Numbered from the stretch's first letter, positions 8,001 to 16,998 are shown. The stretch is DNA of 39,903 bases from Burkholderiales bacterium (GCA_029977705.1 JAPOKJ010000035.1:1-39903); one strand, 5' to 3'. The notes: a model not told the origin generated them from the sequence alone. Numbers and translations: made by a program.

Positions 8001-11000
8001 ATGGGCGCGCGGACAGACTCGAGGCAAGGCAAGGCAGAAAGGTATCGGGCAGGCCTGAGGCGATCGGTGGGTGCGGCGCTGCTGAGACTGCCCCTGTGGG
8101 GACTGCCCCTGATGGGACTGCCCCTCCTGGCTGCCGGACAGACCACCAGCTGCGAGGCCTCCACCTCCAGCGGCGAGCCCAGCTGCGAGGCGCAGGCGGG
8201 CAACCCCATCGACGTGACCACCGGCAACAAATTCCAGCGCGAGGTCGACATGCCAGCGCTGCCCGGCGTGCTGGGCCTCGAACTGGTCCGTCACTACAAC
8301 AGTTCCTCGGCACGGGCCGATGGCGCACCCACCATGATCGGCCGCGGCTGGCGTCTGAGCTATGACTGGCGCCTGCGCTTCGACCCCTCGGGCGGGGACG
8401 CTCAACTGGTGCTGGTCCGGGGCGATGGCCGGGAAGTGTTGCTGACCAGACGGCGCAGCGGACAGGGGCAAGGCAGTACCTGGACACCTGCCGACCCTTC
8501 CGCCGGAGAACTGCGGGTCACCGGCGCAGGCCCCGACAGCGGCTACGACTGGATCGACCTGTCCGGCCTGCGCCGGCATTTCAACCGCCACGGCTGGCTG
8601 ATGCTGATCGAGGCGCCCTCTGGCCACCAGTTGCAGATCGAGCGGGAGGCCAAGGGCGACATCACCCGCGTCACCGACCCGCAAGGCCGCCAGCTCGTCA
8701 TGACCCTGCTCGAGGACACCCGCGCCCTTGATGAGCGCCGCTTTGGCGGCATCCAGTCGGTGCGCACGCCGGTGGGCGTCTACGACTACCGCTATGGCGC
8801 CCCCGCCGGCGCCGCGACGACGCTGGCGCAGATCGCGCTGCTGCAATCGGTCCGCCATGCCGGCATCGAGCGCCGCTACCTGCACGAGGACCGCCGTCAT
8901 CCCGCCCTGCTGACAGGCATCCAGGTGATTGGCCGGGGCTCGGACGGCAAGGCCATGGATGTGCGTCTCGCCTCCTGGTCCTACGACGCGCAGGGCCGTG
9001 CGGTGCGCAGTCTGAAAGGCGAGCCGGATACCGCAGGCAACCACCCGGTGTCAGGACAGGCATCAGGGCTGGCATCGGGCCAGGTGGCCGGCAGTGACGC
9101 GGAAGAACGCTGGCGCCGACAAGCCGCCGAGACCGTCAGCCTTCAGTATCTGACGCCGGCGCGCGCCGGGCGCAGCGCAAGCGAAGGCCTGACCGTGCTT
9201 CGCAACAGCAACGGACAGATCAGCTTGTTCCGGCACCGGCTCGTCGCCGGACAGCCCCGGATCCTCGAGGCCTACGGCGCCGGTTGTGCCAGCTGCGGTG
9301 CGATGAACATCCGGCAACACTTCGATCCCCAGGGGCAACTGATCGGCCTCGACCAGCTGCAGCCCGTCATCCTCGACCCCAAGGCCACCGAGGCGGCCCT
9401 GCGTCAAATGCCCGCAGGCAAGGTCTTGTCGCAACTGGTGATTCGCCGCGATGCGCTCGGGCGCGTACTGGCCCACGAGCGCACGGCGATCAGCCCAGGA
9501 AAAACGGCTGCAACCCCGGTGCTGCGCTTCGAATACCCGTCCGGGGACACGCCGCGCTTCCCGCAGGACTGGCGACCGACACGGGTGGCACGCCCCTCGG
9601 TGGTGCCGGGCCGACAACACGAATGGCACTTCGAGTACAACGGACGTGGCCAGTTGCTGAGCATCGAGGAAAGAGGCCATGAACCGGTCGCGGGTCTCGC
9701 GCTGGCCAGGCGCAGCACCTGGACCTATCAGGTCCTGGGCGGGCTGAGCCTGCTGCAACAACAGGATGGCCCGCTAACCAATGGACCTCGCGCCCTGCCT
9801 GCGGACAGCGACATCACCACGCTGCAATGGGATCGCGCAGGCCGGTTCATCGAGCGGGTCGACACACCGGGCGGTGTGCAGACCCGGTTCGAACGTGATC
9901 AGGCGGGGCGTATCAGCCGCCAGACCATCGACGACGGCTTTCGGGAAATCGCCACCTCGCTGCAGTATTCATCCGATGGACGCATTGCCCACCAGGTCGA
10001 GCGGATCGAACGCTCGGGACGGCTGAACGCCAGCAATGGCGGCAATGAGCCTTCAGCCTTGCGCCAGGTGACCCTGCGCGCACTGCACGATGCCCTGGGG
10101 CATCGCAGTCGACTCTGGGACGAGGCGGGCCGCCCGCTGACACAGGCCTACGATCCCGCCGGACGACTGAGCCAGGTGTCTGATGACCTGGGCAACCGGG
10201 CGCGCTGGTCACGCGACGGCGAAGGGCAGCTGATGTCCTTTGGCCTGTTTCGGCCGGGCCAGAGCCTGCCGATGCGGGCGCATTACTTCTGGCGCGATCC
10301 CCTGGGCCAGGTCAGCGCCCATCTGCATCCTGACGGCCGCCTGGACCAATGGCTTCGGGACCCTTCCGGAACGCCCTCATGGTGGCTGGAGACAGGTCAT
10401 GCCCTGCATCATCTCCAGCGCCATCCCTCGCGCGATGCCAAGGTCCCTGGCCTGCGTCATGACGACTTCGGCCGGTGGGTCCAAGCCGAGCTTCCCAATC
10501 ATGGCGAGCGCCACGCCCTCCACGATGCAGCCGATCGGGTGACCGAGATCTCCTATGCCGACGGCACCCGCTTCCGTTTCGAGCGCGACGCACTGGGGCG
10601 CATCCTGCGGCGCATTGCACTCGATCCCAAAGGGGAGGAAATCTCCAGCGTTCATTGGCGCTACGAGGGCCTGCTGCCAGCCACCATGAGCAACGAGCAT
10701 CAGACCACGATACATCTTTTCGATGCCCTCGGCCGACCGCAGGGAGAGCAGGTCCGCTTCAAGAGTCTCCCGAAAGCAGTCGAGTTTCGTCACAACCTCG
10801 ATCCGGACACAGGGCTTGCCGACTCGCACCAGTTGATCGATGGGCGAAGGCTGACCATCGCGCGCAGCGACGCCGCGCATGGACGCACGCCCGAAACGAT
10901 GACCCTGCGTCCCGACTGGGCGCATGCCGTCTCGGCCTGGGCACACCGCCACATGGCCTCAACCTGGGCCCATCTGCTGGACAGGATGCTGCCCGGCGAG

Positions 11001-13016
11001 CAACTCCTGTCCTGGATCAGCGTCGATCCCTTCGACGGGCTCGTCCGCATGCGCACGGCAGGCAACGTGATCACCACCCTGAAGCGGGACAGTGCCGGAC
11101 GGCTGGTGTCGATGCGGGCCAGCGGGGTCAGCAGCTGGTCCCTGGACTACGGCAAGGGGCCCTCGCCACGCCGCGCCTTGTGGAGTCCCTACGCCGACGA
11201 CATCCCGGAGTTCGAAAACGGCAAGCCAGCCTCCACCCCCCTGGGCAATTCGATCATCAATGTCGGCTATCAATTCGACGGGGCCGGGGCCCTGACAGGT
11301 TCACGCACGCACGATGACAAGACGGACCGGGCGCGGGTTGTGGGACCGCCCTTGGCCCAGGGGCAGGCGGCGCCCGCAACGCCTGCGGGCGGCGTCTCGG
11401 TCCCACGCAGAATGATCGGTGATGCGCGCGACGGACGGGGTCGCCTCATCCAGGACGCTCGCCACCTTTATAAGTACAACCCGATGGGTCTTCTGGAGCA
11501 GGTACGGTCACGCGACGGCCTGCTGGTGGCGCAGTATCACTACGATGGTTCGGGGCGGCGCATCACCAAGATCGTCCATGACGAACATGAACGGATCGTA
11601 TCGACGCGCCACTTTGTATGGCAGGGCGAGCTGCTCGTCGCCGAACTGGATGACAAGGGCCGATGGCTGTGCCAGTACTTTTACCTGAGTGAATACGGCA
11701 ACGGATCCGGTGCGCATGCCTGGCCATTTGCCAAGATTGAGTCCGGCGACGAGCCGGACAACGCGACCGGCAGGCGCCGGGTGATCTATCTTCATCTGGA
11801 TCACCGGGGCACGCCGCTCGCGTTCAGCGATATCCATGGCCGTGGCAACCGGCATGCTGACCCGTACAGCGATCCCTGGGTCCAGCGTGTCGATGCCGAC
11901 AAGTACCGGATCCAGAACCTTCGTCAGCCCGGTCACTACTTCGATGCAGAAACCGGCCTGCATCACCAGCATTACCGCAGCTACGATCCGCGCAATCACC
12001 GCTATCTTCAGCCTGACCCGCTCGGCTATCCGGACGGACCCGATGCCTATCGCCATGCGGCAGGCAATCCCCTGGCACGAAGCGATCCACTCGGTCTCTA
12101 CGAGGAAGATGTCCATTACTACATGACCTACTTCCTGGCCAAGGTGGCGGGCCTTTCGGACAGGCAGTCCCTTGTGATCGCCCAGGCCGATCGCTATATC
12201 GACGACAACTCCTATACGCAACCGTTTACCAGCAAGGCGGCCCGGGCCGCTTATCACTTCACGCAGGCAGGCTACGACCCGGCGCCCACAGCGAACGACA
12301 TCCTGACGGTTCAGCCCGTGAGCGCTCGCGCAACCAACCCACGACCCGCCACAGTCCTGAGCAGGGCCTATATCGAGTCACGCATCCAAAACCCGTCGAA
12401 CCCGCAGCTTGCGACGCTCGAGGGCTACGCGATGATGGCCCCCAACCCCTGCATCAAGGCCCAGTTGTATGGCGAGTTTCTTCACGCCTATCAGGACACC
12501 TTCGCGCATCGCGACGACCAGAATGCGCCTTACGGAGCGCTGGGCGGCCATGTGATTGCGCCAGGATTTCCAGGTCATTCCCCGGACAAGACCTACAACC
12601 ACCAGGACACGCTGATGAACGTGACTTGGGACGTCAACGAGAAGCGAACCCTGCGCATGGAATTTGAAGTCTTCACCATGCTGCAAAACGATTTCGGCAC
12701 CCGACCAAAGGCGACCTGGGACGAATTGGAGCCCATGCTGACCGCCTTCAATGAGGACTGGACCATTGAAGAATTCGCAAGGTTCAAGTCCACCCGCATC
12801 AGTGGATTTCTCCAAAGCCTCGGCATGTCGTACATCCCGACATACAACGCGGTCCGTTCAAGCAACTGCCGGCATGCCTTTCTCGATCGCCTGGACCCGG
12901 CGAAATATCCGGGCGCAATCCTCAAATCCGACGACCTCAGAGGGGACCCCCAGAACCAATGGGAACCCAACATCCTCCGGCATCTCGAACTATTGGAGCC
13001 ATTCGCATGCAACTAG
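8001..13016 (+). CDS. Secreted RHS-repeat polymorphic toxin with phospholipase-like C-terminal domain
   Basis: A 1671-residue RHS protein. It has an N-terminal signal peptide (hydrophobic core near residues 29-47) and a DUF6531-like entry segment (AGNPIDVTTGNKFQREVDMP). A C429-x2-C432 motif (GCASCG) lies before many YDxxGR-type RHS repeats. An RHS core-associated region spans about 1263-1366 and ends in DPLGLY (D1362), where such proteins self-cleave by an aspartyl mechanism. The C-terminal 304 residues (from about 1368) are non-repetitive. They carry DVHYY, ADRYIDDN, YHFT, H1495-x3-D1499-x3-H1503 within a FLHAYQDTFAHRDD stretch, and HSPDKTYNHQD, resembling zinc-dependent phospholipase C/S1-nuclease-like folds. 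Start ATG 8001 has GGAGA 6-10 nt upstream; ATG 7935 is in frame but has no ribosome site. The next gene overlaps its end by 10 nt. RHS toxin role is established for the family; the enzymatic activity is inferred. Confidence 0.85.
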   Translation: MGARTDSRQGKAERYRAGLRRSVGAALLRLPLWGLPLMGLPLLAAGQTTSCEASTSSGEPSCEAQAGNPIDVTTGNKFQREVDMPALPGVLGLELVRHYNSSSARADGAPTMIGRGWRLSYDWRLRFDPSGGDAQLVLVRGDGREVLLTRRRSGQGQGSTWTPADPSAGELRVTGAGPDSGYDWIDLSGLRRHFNRHGWLMLIEAPSGHQLQIEREAKGDITRVTDPQGRQLVMTLLEDTRALDERRFGGIQSVRTPVGVYDYRYGAPAGAATTLAQIALLQSVRHAGIERRYLHEDRRHPALLTGIQVIGRGSDGKAMDVRLASWSYDAQGRAVRSLKGEPDTAGNHPVSGQASGLASGQVAGSDAEERWRRQAAETVSLQYLTPARAGRSASEGLTVLRNSNGQISLFRHRLVAGQPRILEAYGAGCASCGAMNIRQHFDPQGQLIGLDQLQPVILDPKATEAALRQMPAGKVLSQLVIRRDALGRVLAHERTAISPGKTAATPVLRFEYPSGDTPRFPQDWRPTRVARPSVVPGRQHEWHFEYNGRGQLLSIEERGHEPVAGLALARRSTWTYQVLGGLSLLQQQDGPLTNGPRALPADSDITTLQWDRAGRFIERVDTPGGVQTRFERDQAGRISRQTIDDGFREIATSLQYSSDGRIAHQVERIERSGRLNASNGGNEPSALRQVTLRALHDALGHRSRLWDEAGRPLTQAYDPAGRLSQVSDDLGNRARWSRDGEGQLMSFGLFRPGQSLPMRAHYFWRDPLGQVSAHLHPDGRLDQWLRDPSGTPSWWLETGHALHHLQRHPSRDAKVPGLRHDDFGRWVQAELPNHGERHALHDAADRVTEISYADGTRFRFERDALGRILRRIALDPKGEEISSVHWRYEGLLPATMSNEHQTTIHLFDALGRPQGEQVRFKSLPKAVEFRHNLDPDTGLADSHQLIDGRRLTIARSDAAHGRTPETMTLRPDWAHAVSAWAHRHMASTWAHLLDRMLPGEQLLSWISVDPFDGLVRMRTAGNVITTLKRDSAGRLVSMRASGVSSWSLDYGKGPSPRRALWSPYADDIPEFENGKPASTPLGNSIINVGYQFDGAGALTGSRTHDDKTDRARVVGPPLAQGQAAPATPAGGVSVPRRMIGDARDGRGRLIQDARHLYKYNPMGLLEQVRSRDGLLVAQYHYDGSGRRITKIVHDEHERIVSTRHFVWQGELLVAELDDKGRWLCQYFYLSEYGNGSGAHAWPFAKIESGDEPDNATGRRRVIYLHLDHRGTPLAFSDIHGRGNRHADPYSDPWVQRVDADKYRIQNLRQPGHYFDAETGLHHQHYRSYDPRNHRYLQPDPLGYPDGPDAYRHAAGNPLARSDPLGLYEEDVHYYMTYFLAKVAGLSDRQSLVIAQADRYIDDNSYTQPFTSKAARAAYHFTQAGYDPAPTANDILTVQPVSARATNPRPATVLSRAYIESRIQNPSNPQLATLEGYAMMAPNPCIKAQLYGEFLHAYQDTFAHRDDQNAPYGALGGHVIAPGFPGHSPDKTYNHQDTLMNVTWDVNEKRTLRMEFEVFTMLQNDFGTRPKATWDELEPMLTAFNEDWTIEEFARFKSTRISGFLQSLGMSYIPTYNAVRSSNCRHAFLDRLDPAKYPGAILKSDDLRGDPQNQWEPNILRHLELLEPFACN
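8088..8132 (+). repeat. Three tandem 15-bp repeats inside the RHS signal peptide
   Basis: Units at 8088-8102, 8103-8117 and 8118-8132 share CTGCCCCT and code for LPLWG, LPLMG and LPLLA. They make up the hydrophobic core of the export signal. Unit length is a multiple of three, so gain or loss of a unit would alter signal length without a frameshift. Confidence 0.8.
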
Positions 13017-13540
13017 CCCCCGTGAAACTGCTTGTCCCCTTCCTGATCCTCGCATGGACACCCGCGCCAGCGGCCGAGGCCTGCCTGCCGCTGCGGGTGC
13101 CTTCCGGCAGCCCCATCTCCACCATCATGATCACCAAGCCGGGGCGATACTGCCTGAAGGAAAACGTCTATGGCCGGCTCCATCTGCCGGACCGTCGCGG
13201 CGAGGGACGGATCATCGATATCCGTGCCAGCGACGTGATACTGGATCTGGAGGGTCACACGGTCGGGCGCTACCGATGGCCCGGCGAGACCCATGGCCTG
13301 GGAATCGAAATCGACGATTTCGCCCGCAATATCGAGATACGCAATGGCGTGCTCGAGGGACATAATGAATGCGTTGTCCGGCTGGCCCGAGCGCCCCTTG
13401 CCGACCTCGTGCCGGTTGCAAGAACACGAACGGCACGGGGGTTTCGGTTCGACGATCCCCGTGACAGGATCATCATCGAGGATGTGACCTTCCGCCATTG
13501 CAAGCGCGACCTGTTCATCGTGGATCTGCCGCGCGAATAG
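13007..13540 (+). CDS. Small exported beta-helix-like protein; candidate immunity to the RHS toxin
   Basis: A 177-residue protein of no family I recognise firmly. ATG 13007 (MQLAPVKLL) has TTGGAGC about 7 nt upstream and overlaps the RHS gene by 10 nt, so translation is probably coupled. A clear signal peptide ends near AEA (residue 25) and the mature part starts with Cys26. The mature region alternates short strands (IIDIRASDVILDLEGHTVG, GLGIEIDDFARNIEIRNGVLEG), as in right-handed parallel beta-helix proteins but with only a few coils. Four cysteines in the mature part could form disulfides. The position directly after a polymorphic toxin and the export signal fit an immunity protein guarding the periplasm or membrane. 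This role is inference; an accessory or chaperone function is possible. Confidence 0.7.
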   Translation: MQLAPVKLLVPFLILAWTPAPAAEACLPLRVPSGSPISTIMITKPGRYCLKENVYGRLHLPDRRGEGRIIDIRASDVILDLEGHTVGRYRWPGETHGLGIEIDDFARNIEIRNGVLEGHNECVVRLARAPLADLVPVARTRTARGFRFDDPRDRIIIEDVTFRHCKRDLFIVDLPRE

Positions 13541-13655
13541 GTCACTTCCAAAAAGCTTGCATACCGGGTCGACTGCCCGTTCAGACGCGTGGCTTCATTG
13601 AGCGTAGACTTTGGGAGTACCGCCCCTGCAATTTCACCCCCACGTCACGGATCGC

Positions 13656-14726
13656 ATGCCCTCCAATGCCTCAAGCGCCACGCCTGTCGACCCCGATGAC
13701 GAGGACGACACCGGGCCCTTCACAGACGGCGGCGAGGCGGGCCTGCACCCCTATTCAAGACTCGGTCCTGAACGCGTCCTCGATGCCCTGGCCAGCGTCG
13801 ACCTGTTCGGCGATGGCCGACTGCTCAGCCTGAACTCCTACGAGAACCGTGTCTACCTCGTCTATCTGGAAGACGGCGGCGCGGTGGTCACCAAGTTCTA
13901 CCGGCCACAGCGCTGGAGTCCGGCGCAAATTCTCGAGGAGCATGCCTTCGCGCGTGAACTGTCGGCGCTTGAGATTCCGGTGGTTGCGCCGCTGGTGATC
14001 AAGGGGTCCACGCTGGCCCACCACGAAGGCTTCGCCTTTGCCGTCTATCCGCGCTGCGGCGGCCGCGCCCCCGAACTCGACGACGACGCCGTGCTCGAGC
14101 GCATCGGCCGTTTCCTCGGTCGCATCCATCGCGCCGGAGCCAGCAAGTCCTTCGAGCACCGGCCCGCCATCGAGCCGCAGGGCTTTGGCTACGACTCGCG
14201 CGACTTCCTGCTGCAACACGACTTCGTGCCGCCCGACCTCTTGCCCTCCTGGCGCGGCATTGTCGACCAGGCGCTCGAGGGTGTCAGCCGTGCATGGGAC
14301 GAGTGCCAGGACGTGGCAAGACTGCGGCTGCACGGGGACTGCCATCCCGGCAACATCCTGTGGACGGAGCATGGCGAGCATCCGGGGCCGCATTTCGTCG
14401 ATCTGGACGATGCCCGTACCGGTCCGGCCATCCAGGACCTGTGGATGCTGCTGTCGGGCGACCGGGCGGACATGACACGGCAATTGTCGAGTCTGCTGGC
14501 CGGCTACGAGGACTTCATGCCCTTCGACCGGCGCGCGTTGCGGCTGCTCGAGCCGCTGCGCACCCTGCGGCTGATCCACTACAGCGCCTGGATCGGCCGG
14601 CGCTGGAGCGACCCTGCATTTCCAGCGGCCTTTCCCTGGTTCAACCAGCAGCGCTACTGGCAGGACCGCATCCTGGAGCTGCGCGAGCAGGTGGCCGCCA
14701 TGCAGGAAGAGCCGCTGGTCGTTTGA
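13656..14726 (+). CDS. srkA: SrkA/YihE-like stress-response serine/threonine kinase
   Basis: A 356-residue cytoplasmic kinase of the APH-like fold. Seen: phosphate-binding Lys80 in VVTKFYRPQRWSPAQILEEHAF, the catalytic loop HGDCHPGN (226-233, D228) and the metal Asp in FVDLDDARTGPAIQDLW (about 247-263). These match the RdoA/YihE/SrkA family, which protects against programmed death and envelope stress in E. coli. It is slightly longer than the E. coli protein (328) because of an acidic N-terminal extension (DPDDEDD). ATG 13656 was chosen; an upstream TTG at 13611 is in frame but there is no good ribosome site for either. Apparently monocistronic; a large hairpin follows. Confidence 0.88.
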   Translation: MPSNASSATPVDPDDEDDTGPFTDGGEAGLHPYSRLGPERVLDALASVDLFGDGRLLSLNSYENRVYLVYLEDGGAVVTKFYRPQRWSPAQILEEHAFARELSALEIPVVAPLVIKGSTLAHHEGFAFAVYPRCGGRAPELDDDAVLERIGRFLGRIHRAGASKSFEHRPAIEPQGFGYDSRDFLLQHDFVPPDLLPSWRGIVDQALEGVSRAWDECQDVARLRLHGDCHPGNILWTEHGEHPGPHFVDLDDARTGPAIQDLWMLLSGDRADMTRQLSSLLAGYEDFMPFDRRALRLLEPLRTLRLIHYSAWIGRRWSDPAFPAAFPWFNQQRYWQDRILELREQVAAMQEEPLVV

Positions 14727-14742
14727 GGCCTTGCCTTGGCAG

Positions 14743-14784
14743 GGTCCGCGAAACCTCTCGCGGGCACGAGAGGTTTTGCGGACC
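14743..14784. repeat. Large intergenic inverted repeat (18-bp stem)
   Basis: The arms 14743-14760 and 14767-14784 pair over 18 positions with one G-U-type mismatch around a 6-nt loop (CGGGCA). It sits between the srkA-like stop (14726) and the next start (14838). No T-run follows on either strand, so it is not a canonical intrinsic terminator. It could protect the 3' end of the kinase mRNA, act with Rho, or belong to a dispersed palindromic repeat family. No second copy was noticed in this window. Confidence 0.7.
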
Positions 14785-14825
14785 TTCCCTTGAGCAGGGT
14801 CAAGATCGGCCCTCGCGCTTGGTGG

Positions 14826-14831
14826 TATAAA
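14826..14831 (+). promoter_or_regulatory. Putative -10 element (TATAAA) of the M14-family gene
   Basis: TATAAA ends 6 nt before ATG 14838. Transcription would begin at or very near the start codon, giving a leaderless mRNA. No clear -35 was found, so this is a weak prediction based on spacing. Confidence 0.4.
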
Positions 14832-14837
14832 AGCCCC

Positions 14838-15884
14838 ATGACAGCCTCACTGACCCATCCTGCCGCCGATATCGCCGGCCACCCTGCCGCCCTGACCGCG
14901 CCCTATGGCATGGAAGTGGTCCAGTTCCACAGCCTGATGCGCGGCCCACGCCTGATCGTGCTCGGCGCGGTGCACGGCAATGAAACCTGCGGCGCCCAGG
15001 CGATCCGGCGTGTGCTGGCCGAATTCGCCGAGGGCAAGATCCATCTCAAGCGTGGCCAGGCCAGCTTCGTGCCGGTCACCAATGCCAAGGCTTTCGCCCA
15101 GGGTCGGCGCGAGGGCGATCGCAACCTGAACCGCGACTTCCGTCCGGCCGTGGTGCCCCATGACAACGAAGACCGCATCGCCAATGTGCTGGCGCCCTTG
15201 CTCGCCAGCCACGATGTCCTGCTCGACCTGCATTCGTTCAATTCGCAGGGCGATCCCTTCATCTTCGTCGGTCCGGAGAGCAATCGCGCTGAACTCGAGC
15301 CCTTCCAGCGCGCCGACGAGGAAGAGGCCTTCGCGGCCGCACTCGGCCCGCGCCGCGTGGTGCATGGCTGGATGCCGGCCTTCGCACTGGGGGTCAGCCG
15401 GCGCGCCAACGACAAGGTCAGCTATGGCGTGGGTACCACCGAGTACATGCGCTCGCAGGGTGGCATCGCGGTCACCGTCGAATGCGGCAACCATGCCGAT
15501 CCGCACGCGCCCGAGGTCGCCTATCGCGCCATCCACCGCGCGCTGCAGCACCTGGACATGATCGAGGCGCGCGATGCCGCCGCCTATGAGACCCTGCCTT
15601 CGCTGGTCAATCCGGCGGTGCACAGTCCCGACGCCATCGAAGTGCTCGAGCTGTATGAGGTCATCGACCGTCAGCATGAGGGCGACCGCTTCGAGAAGGC
15701 GTGGCGCTCCTTTGATGCGATCGCCCAGGGCGAGGTCATTGCCTGGCGCGCCGCCCAGAACGGTCAGCCCGAGCAGGCTGTCCGTGCCCCCCAGGCTGGA
15801 CGGGTGGTCTTTCCGAATGCCAATGCGGTGATCGGCAAGGAATGGTTTTACCTGGCCCGCGCGAGCCATCGCAGGCTGCGCTGA
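14838..15884 (+). CDS. Succinylglutamate desuccinylase/aspartoacylase (M14) family protein
   Basis: A 348-residue zinc-dependent deacylase of the AstE/AspA branch of M14 carboxypeptidases. Seen: GAVHGNETCG with zinc ligands H46 and E49, the substrate-binding NLNRDF region (about 96-101), the third ligand H132 in LLDLHS, and a likely catalytic Glu in VTVECGNH. The family removes acyl groups from small amidated substrates; the substrate here cannot be read. ATG 14838 lies 6 nt after a TATAAA hexamer and lacks a ribosome site, so the mRNA may be leaderless. No astABCD partners are nearby, which argues against a role in the arginine succinyltransferase pathway. Confidence 0.85.
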   Translation: MTASLTHPAADIAGHPAALTAPYGMEVVQFHSLMRGPRLIVLGAVHGNETCGAQAIRRVLAEFAEGKIHLKRGQASFVPVTNAKAFAQGRREGDRNLNRDFRPAVVPHDNEDRIANVLAPLLASHDVLLDLHSFNSQGDPFIFVGPESNRAELEPFQRADEEEAFAAALGPRRVVHGWMPAFALGVSRRANDKVSYGVGTTEYMRSQGGIAVTVECGNHADPHAPEVAYRAIHRALQHLDMIEARDAAAYETLPSLVNPAVHSPDAIEVLELYEVIDRQHEGDRFEKAWRSFDAIAQGEVIAWRAAQNGQPEQAVRAPQAGRVVFPNANAVIGKEWFYLARASHRRLR

Positions 15885-15945
15885 AGCGCTTGGGGAAGGT
15901 CCGCACGAGACGGGCCGCGCGCGGGCATGGCACCGGCTTCAGGGC

Positions 15946-15951
15946 TATGAT
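15946..15951 (+). promoter_or_regulatory. Putative -10 element (TATGAT) of the DapA-like gene
   Basis: TATGAT is followed by exactly 9 nt and then ATG 15961. No Shine-Dalgarno sequence is present. The same hexamer and spacing occur before two other genes here (16984 and 31618), suggesting leaderless transcripts. Confidence 0.45.
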
Positions 15952-15960
15952 CGCGGCACT

Positions 15961-16899
15961 ATGAACACACTGGATGTCAACGCCACCGGCGTCTACCTGA
16001 TCACCGTTACCCCTTTCACAGACAGCGGTGCGCTCGATCTGGCCAGTACCGACCGCATGGTCGATTTCTGTCTGGAGCGCGGGGTCACCGGTCTGACCGT
16101 GCTCGGCATCATGGGCGAGGCCACCAAGCTCACCGCCGAGGAATCGCGCATCTTCGTGCAACAAGTCCTGCGTCGCGTCAACGGCGCGGTGCCCGTGGTG
16201 GTGGGCGCCTCGGCACCCGGCTTTGCGCCGATGCGCGAACTCACCGACAACGTGATGGCCATGGGCGCGGCAGGCGTGATGGTCGCACCGCCGCACACGG
16301 TGCGTACAGACGACCAGATCGTGGCCTATTTCGACATGGTCCAGGAAACGCTCGGCACCCAGGTGCCCTGGGTCTTGCAGGATCATCCGGTGTCCACCGG
16401 TGTGCAGATGTCGCCGGGCGTGATCCTTCGCATCCTGAAGAACGCCCCGGGCTGCGTGATGCTCAAGCATGAAGACTGCCCGGGACTGGCCAAGCTGACG
16501 ACATTGCGGGCCGCCAGCACGCGCGGCGAGGTTCGGCGTGTGTCGATCCTGTGCGGCAATGGCGGTGGCCTGTTCCTGCCCGAGGAGCTGAGCCGCGGCG
16601 CCGATGGCGCGATGACCGGCTTTGCCTACCCCGAGATGATGGTCGATGTGTGCAAGGCCCATGTCAGTGGCGATGTCGAGCGCGCCCACGACCTGTTCGA
16701 TGCCTACCTGCCACTGGCCCGCTACGAGCAGCAGGCCGGCATCGGCCTGGCCGTGCGCAAGCACCTGCTCGCCCGGCGCGGTGCGATCGCATCGGCGGCG
16801 ATCCGCAAGCCGGGCCCGAAACTGTCGCCGCAGGATCTGGCCGACATCGAGCGCCTGGTGCGGCGGCAGGATCAGCGGTTGGCGCAGCTGGCTGCTTGA
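15961..16899 (+). CDS. Dihydrodipicolinate synthase superfamily aldolase/lyase
   Basis: A 312-residue class I aldolase-fold (TIM barrel) protein. Seen: the pyruvate-binding GIMGEATKLT motif (49-58) and the Schiff-base lysine in VMLKHEDCPG (K169). In true DapA the LYNVPSRTG segment carries the catalytic tyrosine. Here the matching segment is LQDHPVSTG (139-147), with Gln140 in the tyrosine position, so lysine biosynthesis is unlikely. The protein probably splits or condenses another 2-oxo acid; the substrate is unknown. Start ATG 15961 is preceded by a -10-like TATGAT rather than a ribosome site. The RraA-family gene 99 nt downstream also belongs to a pyruvate-aldolase-related family, hinting at a shared pathway. 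Confidence 0.85.
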   Translation: MNTLDVNATGVYLITVTPFTDSGALDLASTDRMVDFCLERGVTGLTVLGIMGEATKLTAEESRIFVQQVLRRVNGAVPVVVGASAPGFAPMRELTDNVMAMGAAGVMVAPPHTVRTDDQIVAYFDMVQETLGTQVPWVLQDHPVSTGVQMSPGVILRILKNAPGCVMLKHEDCPGLAKLTTLRAASTRGEVRRVSILCGNGGGLFLPEELSRGADGAMTGFAYPEMMVDVCKAHVSGDVERAHDLFDAYLPLARYEQQAGIGLAVRKHLLARRGAIASAAIRKPGPKLSPQDLADIERLVRRQDQRLAQLAA

Positions 16900-16983
16900 T
16901 CGTTCATTGACGGGCCGTCATCGCTGGGCTTGCCAAGGCCGGCGCATGATCAGGCGGACAGGGCACTGGCCGGAGCGAAGCGC

Positions 16984-16989
16984 TATGAT
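16984..16989 (+). promoter_or_regulatory. Putative -10 element (TATGAT) of the RraA-like gene
   Basis: TATGAT followed by 9 nt and ATG 16999, the same layout as upstream of the DapA-like gene. No ribosome site is visible between them. A leaderless transcript is the simplest reading. Confidence 0.45.
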
Positions 16990-16998
16990 GACGCCACC

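Noticed and set aside
13541-13655. A possible promoter or terminator between the candidate immunity gene and the kinase gene
   Set aside because: A TAGACT hexamer is present but no convincing -35, hairpin or T-run could be found.
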